Of a stretch of 64,000 nt of DNA, positions 49,947 to 59,215 are shown piece after piece; the first letter of the stretch is position 1, and each line of letters opens with the position of its first letter. Under the pieces are notes generated by a model. The model ran no database searches. It saw only the letters and a list, made by a program, of their open reading frames with translations, and was not told the origin of the DNA. The position numbers were made by a program, and so were the translations under genes. This DNA comes from Oscillospiraceae bacterium (lineage in GTDB: Bacteria; Bacillota; Clostridia; Oscillospirales; Acutalibacteraceae), in contig SVOW01000011.1 of assembly GCA_015066175.1 (NCBI GenBank), forward strand, positions 1 to 64,000, given 5' to 3'.

Positions 49947-52340
49947 ATGAATTCCCGAAAAAGAGATTATAAAGCACTTGAACTTGAAAAAGTTCTTGAA
50001 ATGCTGGCCATGCATACTGTGTGCCCTGATGCTAAAGATATAGCCTTGTCCCTTAAACCTGAAAGTTCTCTTGAAATGGCGCAGTCGCTTCTTAATCAGA
50101 CTCAGTCTGCTCATATGATGCTTGCACGTTTCGGTGGCCCTGCTTTCGGTGGACTTAAAAATGTAAATAATGCTTTAAGCCGCGCAGATGCAGGCAGCAC
50201 GCTTAATATGAAAGAACTTCTTGATATAGCAAGCGTACTCCACGTTATACGTTCTATTGTTACATGGAGAAGCACAAATTCAGGCGTTGAAACTGTGCTT
50301 GATGTTTATTTTGATGCTTTAAGCCCTAATAAATTTCTTGAAGATGCAATTACAAGCGCGATTATTTCAGAAGATGAAATGAGCGATAATGCATCGCCTT
50401 TATTGCAGACAATAAGAAGAAAAATCAGAAATCAGGAATCAAACATAAGAGAAAAACTTGATAAACTTATCCGTTCATCAGGCAATCAGAAATTCCTGCA
50501 GGAAAACATTATCACAATGCGCAACGGCAGATTTGTTGTGCCGGTTAAAAATGAACACAGAAGTGAAATTCCCGGTCTTGTACACGATACATCTTCTTCA
50601 GGTGCAACTGTGTTTATTGAGCCTGCAGCAGTTGTTGAAGCGAACAATGAAATAAAAGTGTTGCAGTCGCAGGAAAGAGATGAGATTGACAGAATTCTTT
50701 CTGAACTTTCTGCACAGTGCGGTGATTTTGCAAATTCAATTAAAAACAGTTACGAGTGTGCTGTTGAATTGAACGTTATTTTTGCAAAAGCACAGCTTGC
50801 ATACAGAATGAATGCGTCCGTACCGATTTTAAATGATGAGGGAATTATTGACCTAAAAAATGCCCGTCATCCGCTTATTTCAAAAGATAAAGTTGTGCCT
50901 GTCAATATCAGGCTCGGGGATGATTTTGACACACTTGTTATAACAGGTCCTAATACAGGCGGTAAAACTGTTTCAATCAAAACACTGGGTCTTATGTCAA
51001 TGATGGCAATGTGCGGACTTATGCTTCCCGTATCTGATGAAAGCCGTGTGTCTGTTTTTGAAAATGTTCTTGCAGATATCGGTGATGAGCAGAGCATTGA
51101 ACAGTCACTTTCAACTTTCAGTGCACATATGACCAATATTATTGAAATACTTAAAATTGCAGGTGAAAAAAGTCTTGTTTTAATCGACGAATTAGGTGCA
51201 GGCACAGACCCCGTTGAAGGTGCGGCTCTGGCTACTGCAATACTTGAAAGACTTCATATAAACGGTGCGAAAGTCGGTGCAACAACACACTATGCAGAGC
51301 TGAAATCCTATGCGGTTGAAACTGCAAGAGTTGAAAACGGCTCCTGCGAATTTGATGTTGCAACTCTGCGACCTACTTATAAGCTTTTAATCGGTGTTCC
51401 CGGAAAATCAAATGCTTTTGCAATTTCTGAAAGATTGGGAATGGGCAAGGATATTGTTGAAAGAGCAAAAGAACTTGTGGACACTGAAAGCACACGCTTT
51501 GAGGCTGTTTATGATAAGCTTGAAACAACACGCAAGGCGATGGAAGAAGAAAAACAGAAAGCTGAAACTGCTCTTAAGGAAGCGGAAAGGCTGAAAGCAG
51601 AAGCGATTAAACAGAAAGAAGATATTTCTTCTATCCGTGAAAAAGAAATTGAAAAAGCCCGTAACGAAGCTGTGAAAATTGTTGACGGTGCAAGACGTGA
51701 ATCTTATGCACTGCTTGCAGAAATTGACGCTCTGAAAAAAGAACAGAAGAAAACAAAAGATGCGGCTGACCTTGCAAGAAGGGCACGTTCGGCAGTTAAA
51801 AAGGGAATGGAAGCCCTTGACAGTGCGGCAGACCCTGTTATGAACCTTGCAGAAGATGATGATTATGTTCTGCCGAGAGAGCTTAAAATTGGCGACAACG
51901 TTATTATTGCAAGCCTTGCAAAGCAGGCAGAAGTAACATCGCTTCCTGACAAAAAAGGCGAAGTGGGCGTGGTTGCAGGTGCAATAAAAACACGTGTGCA
52001 TATTTCTGATTTAAGGCTTGTTGAAAAACAGGTGCAGAAAAAACAGACACCGAAACGCACAGGCTCGTCAAACTTTGAAGCACGAAGCACGGCAAAGGCC
52101 GAAACTAAAGTTGACCTGCGCGGTATGAATGCAGATGAGGCAATTATGACACTTGACAGATATATTGATACGGCTTATAGACTTTCTATTACAGAGTTTA
52201 CCGTTGTTCACGGAAAAGGAACGGGAGTTTTAAGAAGTGTCGTTCAGCAATATTTGAAAGGAAATAATTTTATTAAAAGCTATCGTCTCGGTGTTTACGG
52301 CGAAGGTGAAAACGGTGTAACTATTGTTACGTTGAAATAA
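49947..52340 (+). CDS. mutS2: MutS2 family endonuclease/ATPase
   Basis: A 797-residue MutS2 protein: core and lever domains, ATPase with Walker A ITGPNTGGKTVSIKTLGL and Walker B SLVLIDELGAGTDP, a long coiled coil (about 510-640) and a C-terminal Smr nuclease domain (KVDLRGMNADEAIMTLDRYIDTA .. VVHGKGTGVLR). In Firmicutes it limits recombination or rescues stalled ribosomes. It ends the yqfC-mutS2 cluster. Confidence 0.96.
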   Translation: MNSRKRDYKALELEKVLEMLAMHTVCPDAKDIALSLKPESSLEMAQSLLNQTQSAHMMLARFGGPAFGGLKNVNNALSRADAGSTLNMKELLDIASVLHVIRSIVTWRSTNSGVETVLDVYFDALSPNKFLEDAITSAIISEDEMSDNASPLLQTIRRKIRNQESNIREKLDKLIRSSGNQKFLQENIITMRNGRFVVPVKNEHRSEIPGLVHDTSSSGATVFIEPAAVVEANNEIKVLQSQERDEIDRILSELSAQCGDFANSIKNSYECAVELNVIFAKAQLAYRMNASVPILNDEGIIDLKNARHPLISKDKVVPVNIRLGDDFDTLVITGPNTGGKTVSIKTLGLMSMMAMCGLMLPVSDESRVSVFENVLADIGDEQSIEQSLSTFSAHMTNIIEILKIAGEKSLVLIDELGAGTDPVEGAALATAILERLHINGAKVGATTHYAELKSYAVETARVENGSCEFDVATLRPTYKLLIGVPGKSNAFAISERLGMGKDIVERAKELVDTESTRFEAVYDKLETTRKAMEEEKQKAETALKEAERLKAEAIKQKEDISSIREKEIEKARNEAVKIVDGARRESYALLAEIDALKKEQKKTKDAADLARRARSAVKKGMEALDSAADPVMNLAEDDDYVLPRELKIGDNVIIASLAKQAEVTSLPDKKGEVGVVAGAIKTRVHISDLRLVEKQVQKKQTPKRTGSSNFEARSTAKAETKVDLRGMNADEAIMTLDRYIDTAYRLSITEFTVVHGKGTGVLRSVVQQYLKGNNFIKSYRLGVYGEGENGVTIVTLK

Positions 52341-52416
52341 CGGGATAAAGTTGACGAAATCTGTTTTTGCTGATATAATAACAGGTATCGTATAAAAATA
52401 TTCGGAGGTTGAAAAT

Positions 52417-53790
52417 ATGGAAAAAAAGAGAAGCAGCTTTACCGGCAAGATAGGCTTTGTTCTTGCTGCTGCAGGTTCTGCAGTAGGACTTGGTAACATC
52501 TGGCGTTTCCCCTATCTTGCAGCACAGTACGGCGGAGGAATTTTTCTTCTCGTTTATCTTATTCTTGCAGTTACTTTCGGTTTCGCACTTATGTGCGCAG
52601 AAATTGCAATAGGCAGGAAAACAGGTCAGAGTGCAATCAATGCTTACGGTCAGCTTAATAAAAAGTTTTCTTTTATCGGTTGGCTCGGTGCACTTGTTCC
52701 CGTAATTATTCTTCCTTATTACTCTGTTATAGGCGGTTGGGTTACAAAGTATCTTACTGTTTATATCAAAGGTGAGGTTGCCGCTGCAGCAGGCGACGCA
52801 TATTTCGGCGGATTTGTTTCAAATGCCGGCCCTTCCATCGGATATTTCCTGATTTTCCTCGGTGCTACTGCACTTGTTGTTCTTCTGGGCGTTGAAAAGG
52901 GTATTGAAAAAGTAAGCAAAATTATGATGCCCATACTTATTGCACTTACAATTTTCATTGCAATTTATTCAATGACATTGCCCGGAGCAATGGAGGGCGT
53001 CAAGTATTATCTCATTCCCAATTTTGACGGCTTTACAGTCGGCAAGTTAGGTAAAACATTGCTTGCGGCTATGGGTCAGCTTTTCTACTCAATGTCACTT
53101 GCTATGGGTATTATGATAACTTACGGCTCTTATATGAAGAAAGATGTAAGCATCGAAAAATCTGTAAGACAGATTGAACTTTTTGATACAGGCATTGCTT
53201 TCCTTGCAGGTCTTATGGTTGTTCCTGCTGTGTTTGCTTTCTCAGGCGGAGAGGCAGATGTAGGAAAAGGTCCCAGCCTTATGTTTGTTTCACTTCCCAA
53301 AGTTTTTGAATTTATGGGTCCTGTAGCAGGCAGAGTTGTGGGCTTGCTCTTCTTCCTTCTTGTTCTTTTTGCAGCACTTACATCTTCAATTTCTCTTATG
53401 GAAACAGTTGTTTCTATCGTAAGAGATAAATTAGGTTGGGGTAGAAAAGTTACCTGCCTTGTTGTTTTTGCAGGATGTATTGCTCTTGGTCTTCCTTCAG
53501 CACTTGGCTTTGGCGTGCTCAGCCATATCAAGCCTCTCGGACTCGATGATATTCTCACTTTCTTTGACTTTATCAGTAACAGCGTGATTATGCCTATAGT
53601 TGCTCTGCTTACCTGCATTTTCATCGGTTATGTGTTTAAACCCAAAGCACTTATTGAAGAAATTGAAATCGGAGGAAAATTCAAAGCAAAAACTTTGTTT
53701 ACTGTGGTAATCAAATATATTGCTCCCGTTTTCATTACTCTGATTCTCGTTTCTTCAGTTCTTGATGCTTTCGGTATTATGAAAATATAA
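52417..53790 (+). CDS. Neurotransmitter:sodium symporter (NSS) family transporter
   Basis: A 457-residue protein with about 11-12 helices. The Na+/substrate site of the family is clear: GFVLAAAGSAVGLGNIWRFPYLAAQYGGG in helix 1, then CAEIAIGRKTGQ. It imports an amino acid or related amine with sodium; the substrate is not known. GGAGGTTGAAAAT precedes the ATG and the gene has its own weak promoter region. No small MetS-like subunit gene is adjacent. Confidence 0.93.
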   Translation: MEKKRSSFTGKIGFVLAAAGSAVGLGNIWRFPYLAAQYGGGIFLLVYLILAVTFGFALMCAEIAIGRKTGQSAINAYGQLNKKFSFIGWLGALVPVIILPYYSVIGGWVTKYLTVYIKGEVAAAAGDAYFGGFVSNAGPSIGYFLIFLGATALVVLLGVEKGIEKVSKIMMPILIALTIFIAIYSMTLPGAMEGVKYYLIPNFDGFTVGKLGKTLLAAMGQLFYSMSLAMGIMITYGSYMKKDVSIEKSVRQIELFDTGIAFLAGLMVVPAVFAFSGGEADVGKGPSLMFVSLPKVFEFMGPVAGRVVGLLFFLLVLFAALTSSISLMETVVSIVRDKLGWGRKVTCLVVFAGCIALGLPSALGFGVLSHIKPLGLDDILTFFDFISNSVIMPIVALLTCIFIGYVFKPKALIEEIEIGGKFKAKTLFTVVIKYIAPVFITLILVSSVLDAFGIMKI

Positions 53791-53854
53791 AAGTTTTTCA
53801 GGGCAGAAGTTTTTCTGTCCTGATTTTTTTTGTGCATTTTTCTGAATAATTCGA

Positions 53855-53870
53855 GTTAGTTTAGCCTAAC
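53855..53870. promoter_or_regulatory. Iron-regulator-like palindrome 1
   Basis: GTTAG-TTTAGC-CTAAC resembles DtxR/IdeR-type iron boxes (TTAGGTTAGGCTAACC). It lies about 60 bases upstream of the feoA promoter. Confidence 0.55.
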
Positions 53871-53913
53871 CGAAATACAAAGTGACGAAATTAAATTTTT
53901 CATTCAAAAAATA

Positions 53914-53942
53914 TTGACATTCTGAATAGAATTTATTATCAT
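53914..53942 (+). promoter_or_regulatory. feo operon promoter
   Basis: TTGACA (53914-53919), 17 bases, TATCAT (53937-53942). Confidence 0.75.
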
Positions 53943-53950
53943 ATATGCGA

Positions 53951-53968
53951 GGTTAGTTTCAACTAACC
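53951..53968. promoter_or_regulatory. Iron-regulator-like palindrome 2, at the feoA start site
   Basis: GGTTAGTT-tc-AACTAACC is a perfect dyad placed just after the -10, where a metal-dependent repressor would block transcription. It matches palindrome 3 before feoB. Confidence 0.7.
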
Positions 53969-53984
53969 ACGAGGAGGATGTACA

Positions 53985-54206
53985 ATGAAAACATTGAGAC
54001 AGGCAAAAATCGGTGAAACGGTCAAGGTTGTAAAGCTGCATGGCGAAGGTGCAATAAAACGCCGTATTATGGATATGGGTATAACAAAAGGTGTTGAGAT
54101 TTATGTGCGTAAGGTAGCACCTCTTGGCGACCCGATAGAAGTAATGGTACGCGGATATGAGCTGTCTTTGAGAAAAGCTGATGCAGAAATGATAGAAACT
54201 GAATGA
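53985..54206 (+). CDS. feoA: Ferrous iron transport protein A
   Basis: A 73-residue SH3-like FeoA protein (TLRQAKIGETVKVVKLHGEGAIKRRIMDMGITKGVEIYVRKVAPLGDPIEVMVRGYELSLRKADAEMI), a cytoplasmic partner of FeoB. AGGAGG precedes the ATG. Its promoter is overlapped by a palindrome typical of iron control. Confidence 0.95.
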   Translation: MKTLRQAKIGETVKVVKLHGEGAIKRRIMDMGITKGVEIYVRKVAPLGDPIEVMVRGYELSLRKADAEMIETE

Positions 54207-54246
54207 AAAATAAAGGTGTACTGACGCCTTTTATTTCGGATTTAAA

Positions 54247-54262
54247 GTTAGTTGCAACTAAC
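54247..54262. promoter_or_regulatory. Iron-regulator-like palindrome 3, before feoB
   Basis: GTTAGTTG-CAACTAAC is a perfect 16-bp palindrome of the same type as the one before feoA, 15 bases before the feoB start. It might give separate control of feoB. Confidence 0.65.
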
Positions 54263-54276
54263 CAAGAGAGGAAAAT

Positions 54277-56466
54277 GTGAAAATGAGTTTGAAAATTGCA
54301 CTTGCAGGTAACCCCAACTGCGGAAAAACAACGCTTTTTAATCTGCTTACAGGTTCAAACCAGTATGTGGGAAACTGGCCGGGAGTTACCGTTGAACATA
54401 AAGAAGGTAAACTGAAAAAACATGAAGATGTAGTTATAACGGACCTGCCCGGTATTTATTCTTTGTCACCGTACACGCTTGAAGAGGTTGTTGCAAGAAA
54501 TTATCTTGTAAATGAAAGACCTGATGCAATTCTTAACATTGTTGACGGCACAAACCTTGAGAGAAACCTTTATCTGACAACACAGCTTATGGAGCTTGGT
54601 ATTCCCGTTGTTATTGCAATAAATATGATGGATATTGTGAGAAAAAACGGTGACAGAATTGATATTGAAAAATTAGGTCTAAAGCTGGGCTGCAAAATTG
54701 TGGAAGTTTCCGCCCTTAAAGGTGAGGGAGCAATTGAAGCTGCTCAGGCTGCAATTGAGGCTGCAAAAGCACATAAAGCTGTTCATTCACATATTTTTTC
54801 AGGAGAAGTTGAGCATGCATTGGCTCACATCGAAGAAGCTACTGTACATAATCTGCCCGAAACACAGCAGAGATGGTATTCAATTAAAATTTTTGAACGT
54901 GACCAAAAAGTTATTGAACAATTAAAGCTTGATAAAGATATTCTCGCTCACATTGAAAAGGATATCTGCCACGTTGAAAAAGAATACGATGACGATGCAG
55001 AAAGTATCATCACAAACGACCGTTATATTTATGTGGGCAGGATGCTGGAAGGCTGCTACAAAAAGAAAAACGCAGGCAAACTTACAACATCTGACAAAAT
55101 CGATAAGGTGCTTACAAACAGAATTCTTGCACTTCCGATTTTTGTTATTATTATGCTTGTGGTATACACTCTTTCAATCGGCACAATCGGCGATTGGACA
55201 GTTGTGTTTATGAACGACGGCTTGTTCGGTTCATTCAAAGAATGTGCTCTTGCAGGCGATCTTCCCATGTTTATGCAGAATTGGTTGAGTGTTCCCGAAT
55301 TACTTGATAAGGTTCTGCTTTCAGGTGAAGGCACACCTGTTATTGCACCATGGCTTTACAGCCTTGTTCAGGACGGTATTGTAGGCGGCGTTGGTGCAGT
55401 GCTGGGATTTGTGCCGCAGATGATAGTTCTTTTCCTTCTTCTTTCGCTTCTTGAAGATTGCGGATATATGTCACGTGTGGCATTTATTATGGACCGTCTG
55501 TTCAGAAAATTCGGTCTTTCGGGTAAGAGCTTTATTCCCATGCTTGTAGGTTCAGGCTGTAGTGTTCCCGGTATCATGGCTTCACGTACAATTGATCAGG
55601 ACCGTGACCGAAAAATGACAATTATGACAACTGCATTTATTCCCTGCGGTGCAAAAATGCCCATTGTAGGTATGATAGCAGGTGCTCTTTTCGGCGGAAA
55701 CTCACTTATAGCAACTTCGGCATATTTTGTTGGCGTTGCGGCAGTAATTATTTCAGGTCTTATTCTGAAAAAGACAAAAGCTTTCGCAGGCGAAGCGTCA
55801 CCATTTGTTATGGAGCTTCCCGCTTACCATATGCCTGTAGCATCAAATGTTTTAAGAACAACATGGGAACGTGGCTGGTCATTTATAAAACGTGCAGGCA
55901 CAGTTATTCTTGCAGCAAGCATTATTATCTGGACTCTTAACAACCTTTCTTTTGAAGGCGGATTCCATTTTATTACAGGGGAAGAAAATTCAATACTCAA
56001 TGTTGTGGGCAGTGCACTTGCAGTAGTTTTCAAGCCTTTGGGCTTTGGTAAATGGCAGGCTGCTGTAGCAACAATTCTCGGCCTTGTTGCAAAAGAAGAG
56101 GTTGTTGGTGTGTTTGGTGCACTTTCAACTGCAGGAGAAGACTATCTCTCAATGGGTATGGAATTCTTTGGCGGCAGCAAACTTGCAGGATATTCATTTA
56201 TGATATTCAACCTTCTTTGTGCTCCTTGCTTTGCTGCAATGGGTGCAATCAAAAGAGAAATGAACAACGCAAAATGGACTGCAGCAGCAATCTCATATAT
56301 GTGTGTGTTTGCATATGCAACATCACTTGTTGTTTATCAGTTGGGAACTTTCTTTACAACGGGCGCGTTCACTGTATGGACAGCTGCGGCAGTAGTTGTT
56401 CTCGCAGGAGTTTTATATCTTCTTTTCAGGAAGAATAAATATGAAACAAAATCTTTGAAAAAATAA
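54277..56466 (+). CDS. feoB: Ferrous iron transporter FeoB
   Basis: A 729-residue Fe2+ transporter: N-terminal GTPase (LAGNPNCGKTTLFNLLTGSNQYVGNWPGVTVEHKEG, ITDLPGIYSLSPY), then about ten helices with the Gate motifs PMLVGSGCSVPGIMASRTI and LCAPCFAAMGAIKREM. GTG at 54277 has AAGAGAGG five bases upstream; an in-frame ATG at 54283 is an equally likely start. Expressed with feoA under iron control. Confidence 0.96.
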   Translation: MKMSLKIALAGNPNCGKTTLFNLLTGSNQYVGNWPGVTVEHKEGKLKKHEDVVITDLPGIYSLSPYTLEEVVARNYLVNERPDAILNIVDGTNLERNLYLTTQLMELGIPVVIAINMMDIVRKNGDRIDIEKLGLKLGCKIVEVSALKGEGAIEAAQAAIEAAKAHKAVHSHIFSGEVEHALAHIEEATVHNLPETQQRWYSIKIFERDQKVIEQLKLDKDILAHIEKDICHVEKEYDDDAESIITNDRYIYVGRMLEGCYKKKNAGKLTTSDKIDKVLTNRILALPIFVIIMLVVYTLSIGTIGDWTVVFMNDGLFGSFKECALAGDLPMFMQNWLSVPELLDKVLLSGEGTPVIAPWLYSLVQDGIVGGVGAVLGFVPQMIVLFLLLSLLEDCGYMSRVAFIMDRLFRKFGLSGKSFIPMLVGSGCSVPGIMASRTIDQDRDRKMTIMTTAFIPCGAKMPIVGMIAGALFGGNSLIATSAYFVGVAAVIISGLILKKTKAFAGEASPFVMELPAYHMPVASNVLRTTWERGWSFIKRAGTVILAASIIIWTLNNLSFEGGFHFITGEENSILNVVGSALAVVFKPLGFGKWQAAVATILGLVAKEEVVGVFGALSTAGEDYLSMGMEFFGGSKLAGYSFMIFNLLCAPCFAAMGAIKREMNNAKWTAAAISYMCVFAYATSLVVYQLGTFFTTGAFTVWTAAAVVVLAGVLYLLFRKNKYETKSLKK

Positions 56467-56475
56467 GGTGATAAT

Positions 56476-56631
56476 ATGACTTGGCAGACTATTGTGGTGC
56501 TGGCAGTTGTTGCAATAATTTTTGCAGCAATTATCATAAAAGGCATAAAAAATAAAAAGGAAGGCAAATCTTCATGCTCCTGCGGTTGCAGCGGATGTGC
56601 AAATAAAGACTATTGCCATAGCGGAAAATAA
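56476..56631 (+). CDS. FeoB-associated Cys-rich membrane protein
   Basis: A 51-residue protein: an N-terminal helix (MTWQTIVVLAVVAIIFAAII), basic stretch, then CSCGCSGCANKDYCHSGK. This is the pattern of the FeoB-associated cysteine-rich membrane family, usually next to feoB and thought to help iron transfer. AAGGTGATAAT lies before the ATG, 9 bases after feoB. Confidence 0.88.
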   Translation: MTWQTIVVLAVVAIIFAAIIIKGIKNKKEGKSSCSCGCSGCANKDYCHSGK

Positions 56632-56645
56632 ATAACTGAAAGAGA

Positions 56646-56684
56646 AAAAGGAAGTCACTGATTTATAATGACTTCCTTTTTATT
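56646..56684 (+). terminator. Terminator of the feo operon
   Basis: AAAAGGAAGTCA (56646-56657) and TGACTTCCTTTT (56669-56680) form a perfect stem with a T run. Confidence 0.9.
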
Positions 56685-56738
56685 GTTGCTTTTTATGCTG
56701 AAATATGGTTTAATATACAGAAGAAGGGAGTGCTTGAT

Positions 56739-58019
56739 ATGATTAAAATTTTATCGGCGATTTTTGCTCTTATTATGGCTCTTCTGCCTTCTTCGGAAAC
56801 AGAAGAAAGAAGATGCGACCCTGTTTATAACGGCACTTTTCTTCAGTCTTGGATGAGTTCTTACTGGGATGATGAAAGATGGTTGGAAGAAGTTGAAAAT
56901 ATGCAGAATGCAGGCATCAAATATCTGATTCTGCAGGATACGGCAAATATGTCTTCTGACGGTACGTGGACAGTTTACTATCCGTCTGAGCTGGAAGTTT
57001 TCAGCGAAACGGAGTGTTATTCAGATGTGATTGCATCAGCTCTTGAAGCTTGCGAAGGCAGCGATATAAAAGTTTTTGTCGGCCTTGCAATGTTTGATGA
57101 TTGGTGGGTTGAAGCTGCACTTACAAAAAAATACAGCGAAGTGTGTGATGTAGCTGCAGATATGGTAAAGGAAATTTCTGAAAAATACAGTGGTGTTTAC
57201 GGGTTTTATTTCACCCCGGAAATAAATAATATGCCCACTATGAAATTGTCCTCAGGAAATATTATCAAAGGAATAAATGCGATTCTTGAAAATGTTCCTG
57301 CTGATAAACCTTTTATTTTAAGTCCGTATTTTACAGAATATCTTTCAGTGCCTTCTGTAATCAGTGCAACGCCTATGTGGGTTGAAATTATAAACAAAGT
57401 CAATTTCCGCGATGGTGACATTATAGCACCCCAGGATGCTGTAGGTGCAGGCTGGATTCAGGAAAATGATCTTGAGAAAATCTGGAAAATGTACAGAACA
57501 GCGGTTGACACTGCAGAAAAAGATATAAAATTGTGGGCAAACTGTGAAAACTTTACTCTTGCAAGAGGTAAAAGCATAATCAGCGGAATATTTGTGCCGC
57601 CTGCTACGCTTAATGTAAATTCTGTGCCATGCACAATTGACCGTTTTGCAAAGCAACTCGATATTGCTTCAAAATATTGTGATAACATAATAACTTTTTC
57701 ATACAACCATTATCATAGCCCGTCATATGTGAATCCTGTTTTTGAAAAAACATATCTTGATTATATCGAAAACGGTTTTGCTGTAGAAAACGAAAAGCCT
57801 TCTGTACCGCAGAATCTGACAAGTGCAGACGGTGTTCTTTCGTGGGACGGTTCAGAAGATAATATCGGCATATCGCATTATATAATTTATAAAGATAATA
57901 AGGCTGTAGCCTTTGTTGAAGAAACAAGTGCACATGAATTCAATTTTACGCAGGACGGTAATTATTCAATAGAAGCAGTTGACGGTGCAGGAAATATATC
58001 GGAAAGAGGTTACTTTTAA
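56739..58019 (+). CDS. Secreted DUF4434-like (beta/alpha)8 protein with C-terminal Fn3-like part
   Basis: A 426-residue protein with a short hydrophobic N-terminus (IKILSAIFALIMALL) that may be a signal peptide. The main domain (YNGTFLQSWMSSYWDDERWLEEVENMQNAGIKYLILQD .. GFYFTPEINNMPT) looks like the DUF4434 glycosidase-related barrel. A fibronectin-III-like end follows (VPQNLTSADGVLSWDGSEDNIGISHYIIYKDN). ATG at 56739 follows GGGAG at 8 bases; an in-frame GTG at 56730 overlaps it. The stop overlaps the chromate transporter start by one base. Confidence 0.75.
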   Translation: MIKILSAIFALIMALLPSSETEERRCDPVYNGTFLQSWMSSYWDDERWLEEVENMQNAGIKYLILQDTANMSSDGTWTVYYPSELEVFSETECYSDVIASALEACEGSDIKVFVGLAMFDDWWVEAALTKKYSEVCDVAADMVKEISEKYSGVYGFYFTPEINNMPTMKLSSGNIIKGINAILENVPADKPFILSPYFTEYLSVPSVISATPMWVEIINKVNFRDGDIIAPQDAVGAGWIQENDLEKIWKMYRTAVDTAEKDIKLWANCENFTLARGKSIISGIFVPPATLNVNSVPCTIDRFAKQLDIASKYCDNIITFSYNHYHSPSYVNPVFEKTYLDYIENGFAVENEKPSVPQNLTSADGVLSWDGSEDNIGISHYIIYKDNKAVAFVEETSAHEFNFTQDGNYSIEAVDGAGNISERGYF

Positions 58020-58585
58020 TGAAAGAAAATTTTAAAAAAGCACTCAAATTATTTCTTGTGTTTTTCAAAATAGGTGCTTTTACTTTCGGTGGCGGTTATG
58101 CAATGGTGCCGATAATTCAGTCAGAGGTTGCCGAAAAAAGAGGCTGGATAAAAAATGAGGATATTCTTGATATTCTTGCAATTTCGGAATCAACTCCAGG
58201 TCCCATCGCGATTAACTCTGCAACCTTTGTAGGTTATCAGGTGGCAGGTGTTTTCGGCTCTGTCATGGCAACTTTAGGTGTTGTGCTTCCGTCACTTATA
58301 ATTATTTCCGTTGTGGCTTATTTCTTCAAACAATTCCTTGCATTCAAGGTTGTAAAATATGCTTTTATGGGAATCAGGGCAGGTGTGCTTGCACTTATTG
58401 TAAAAGCGGCTAAAAATATGATGAAAGCTTGTCCGAAAAATGCTGTGGCATATACAATCGTTTCACTTGCATTTATACTGACAGTGGTGTTTGATATCAA
58501 CGTGTTTGCGGTCATTATCGGTAGTGCAGTAATGGGTCTTGTTTATTCCCTTCTTACTAATAAAAGAAAGGGGGAAGAAAAATGA
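58019..58585 (+). CDS. Chromate transporter (ChrA) family, first half-size protein
   Basis: A 188-residue membrane protein matching one half of ChrA: FFKIGAFTFGGGYAMVPIIQSEVAEKRGWI and AISESTPGPIAINSATFVGYQ. In many Firmicutes two such short proteins form the transporter. It overlaps its partner by 4 bases. The natural substrate may be an anion such as sulfate or chromate. Confidence 0.9.
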   Translation: MKENFKKALKLFLVFFKIGAFTFGGGYAMVPIIQSEVAEKRGWIKNEDILDILAISESTPGPIAINSATFVGYQVAGVFGSVMATLGVVLPSLIIISVVAYFFKQFLAFKVVKYAFMGIRAGVLALIVKAAKNMMKACPKNAVAYTIVSLAFILTVVFDINVFAVIIGSAVMGLVYSLLTNKRKGEEK

Positions 58586-59187
58586 TTTTTCTCCAGCTTT
58601 TTCTCACTTTCTTTAAAATAGGTGCATTTACTTTCGGCGGCGGATATGCAATGCTTCCCCTCATTCAGTCAGAGGCTATTAACAATGGTTGGCTGACTAT
58701 GGAGCAGATTATTGATTTCATTGCAGTAAGCGAATCAACTCCGGGCCCCTTTGCAATCAATATGGCAACATTTGTAGGCACGCAGATGGGCAGAGCGTCT
58801 TTCGGTATTTTGGGTGGAATTTTAGGTGCAATATGTGCAACGTTGGGCGTTGTAATGCCCTCGTTTATTGTAATACTCTTTGTTGCAAAATTTTATCAGA
58901 AATTCAAAGAAAACAAAATTGTTGCAGGTTGTCTTGGCGGCTTGAAGCCTGCTGCAATCGGACTTATCTGTGCTGCAGTAATATCAATCGGCAAAACTGT
59001 TTTCTTCCCCGATTCTGTGGCACTTTCAGTAGTAACAAGTTATGTATTTGTTTTTTCTGCACTTCTTTTTGCGGTAACACTTTTCCTGGCACTGAAGAAA
59101 AAAATGAACCCGATTCTGATTATTGTGATTTCTGCAGTAACGGGAATAGGTGCAGGATATTTAGGTGAATATTTAGGTTGGCTATAA
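58582..59187 (+). CDS. Chromate transporter (ChrA) family, second half-size protein
   Basis: A 201-residue paralogue of the preceding protein: FFKIGAFTFGGGYAMLPLIQSEAINNGWL and AVSESTPGPFAINMATFVGTQ. The ATGA overlap and likeness suggest a heterodimeric antiparallel pair. AAAGGGGG precedes the ATG. Confidence 0.9.
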   Translation: MIFLQLFLTFFKIGAFTFGGGYAMLPLIQSEAINNGWLTMEQIIDFIAVSESTPGPFAINMATFVGTQMGRASFGILGGILGAICATLGVVMPSFIVILFVAKFYQKFKENKIVAGCLGGLKPAAIGLICAAVISIGKTVFFPDSVALSVVTSYVFVFSALLFAVTLFLALKKKMNPILIIVISAVTGIGAGYLGEYLGWL

Positions 59188-59215
59188 AATATATTGTCAG
59201 TAAGGAGAAAAGATT

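Noticed and set aside
51408-52001. 197-codon minus-strand frame opposite mutS2
   Set aside because: Phe/Cys-rich shadow of the Lys/Glu-rich coiled coil of MutS2.
53130-53624. 164-codon minus-strand frame opposite the NSS transporter
   Set aside because: Antisense shadow without domain or ribosome binding site.
58019-59187. Two ChrA genes as a frameshifted single chrA
   Set aside because: Both halves have their own start, ribosome binding site and complete N-terminal motif; paired short ChrA proteins are a known arrangement.
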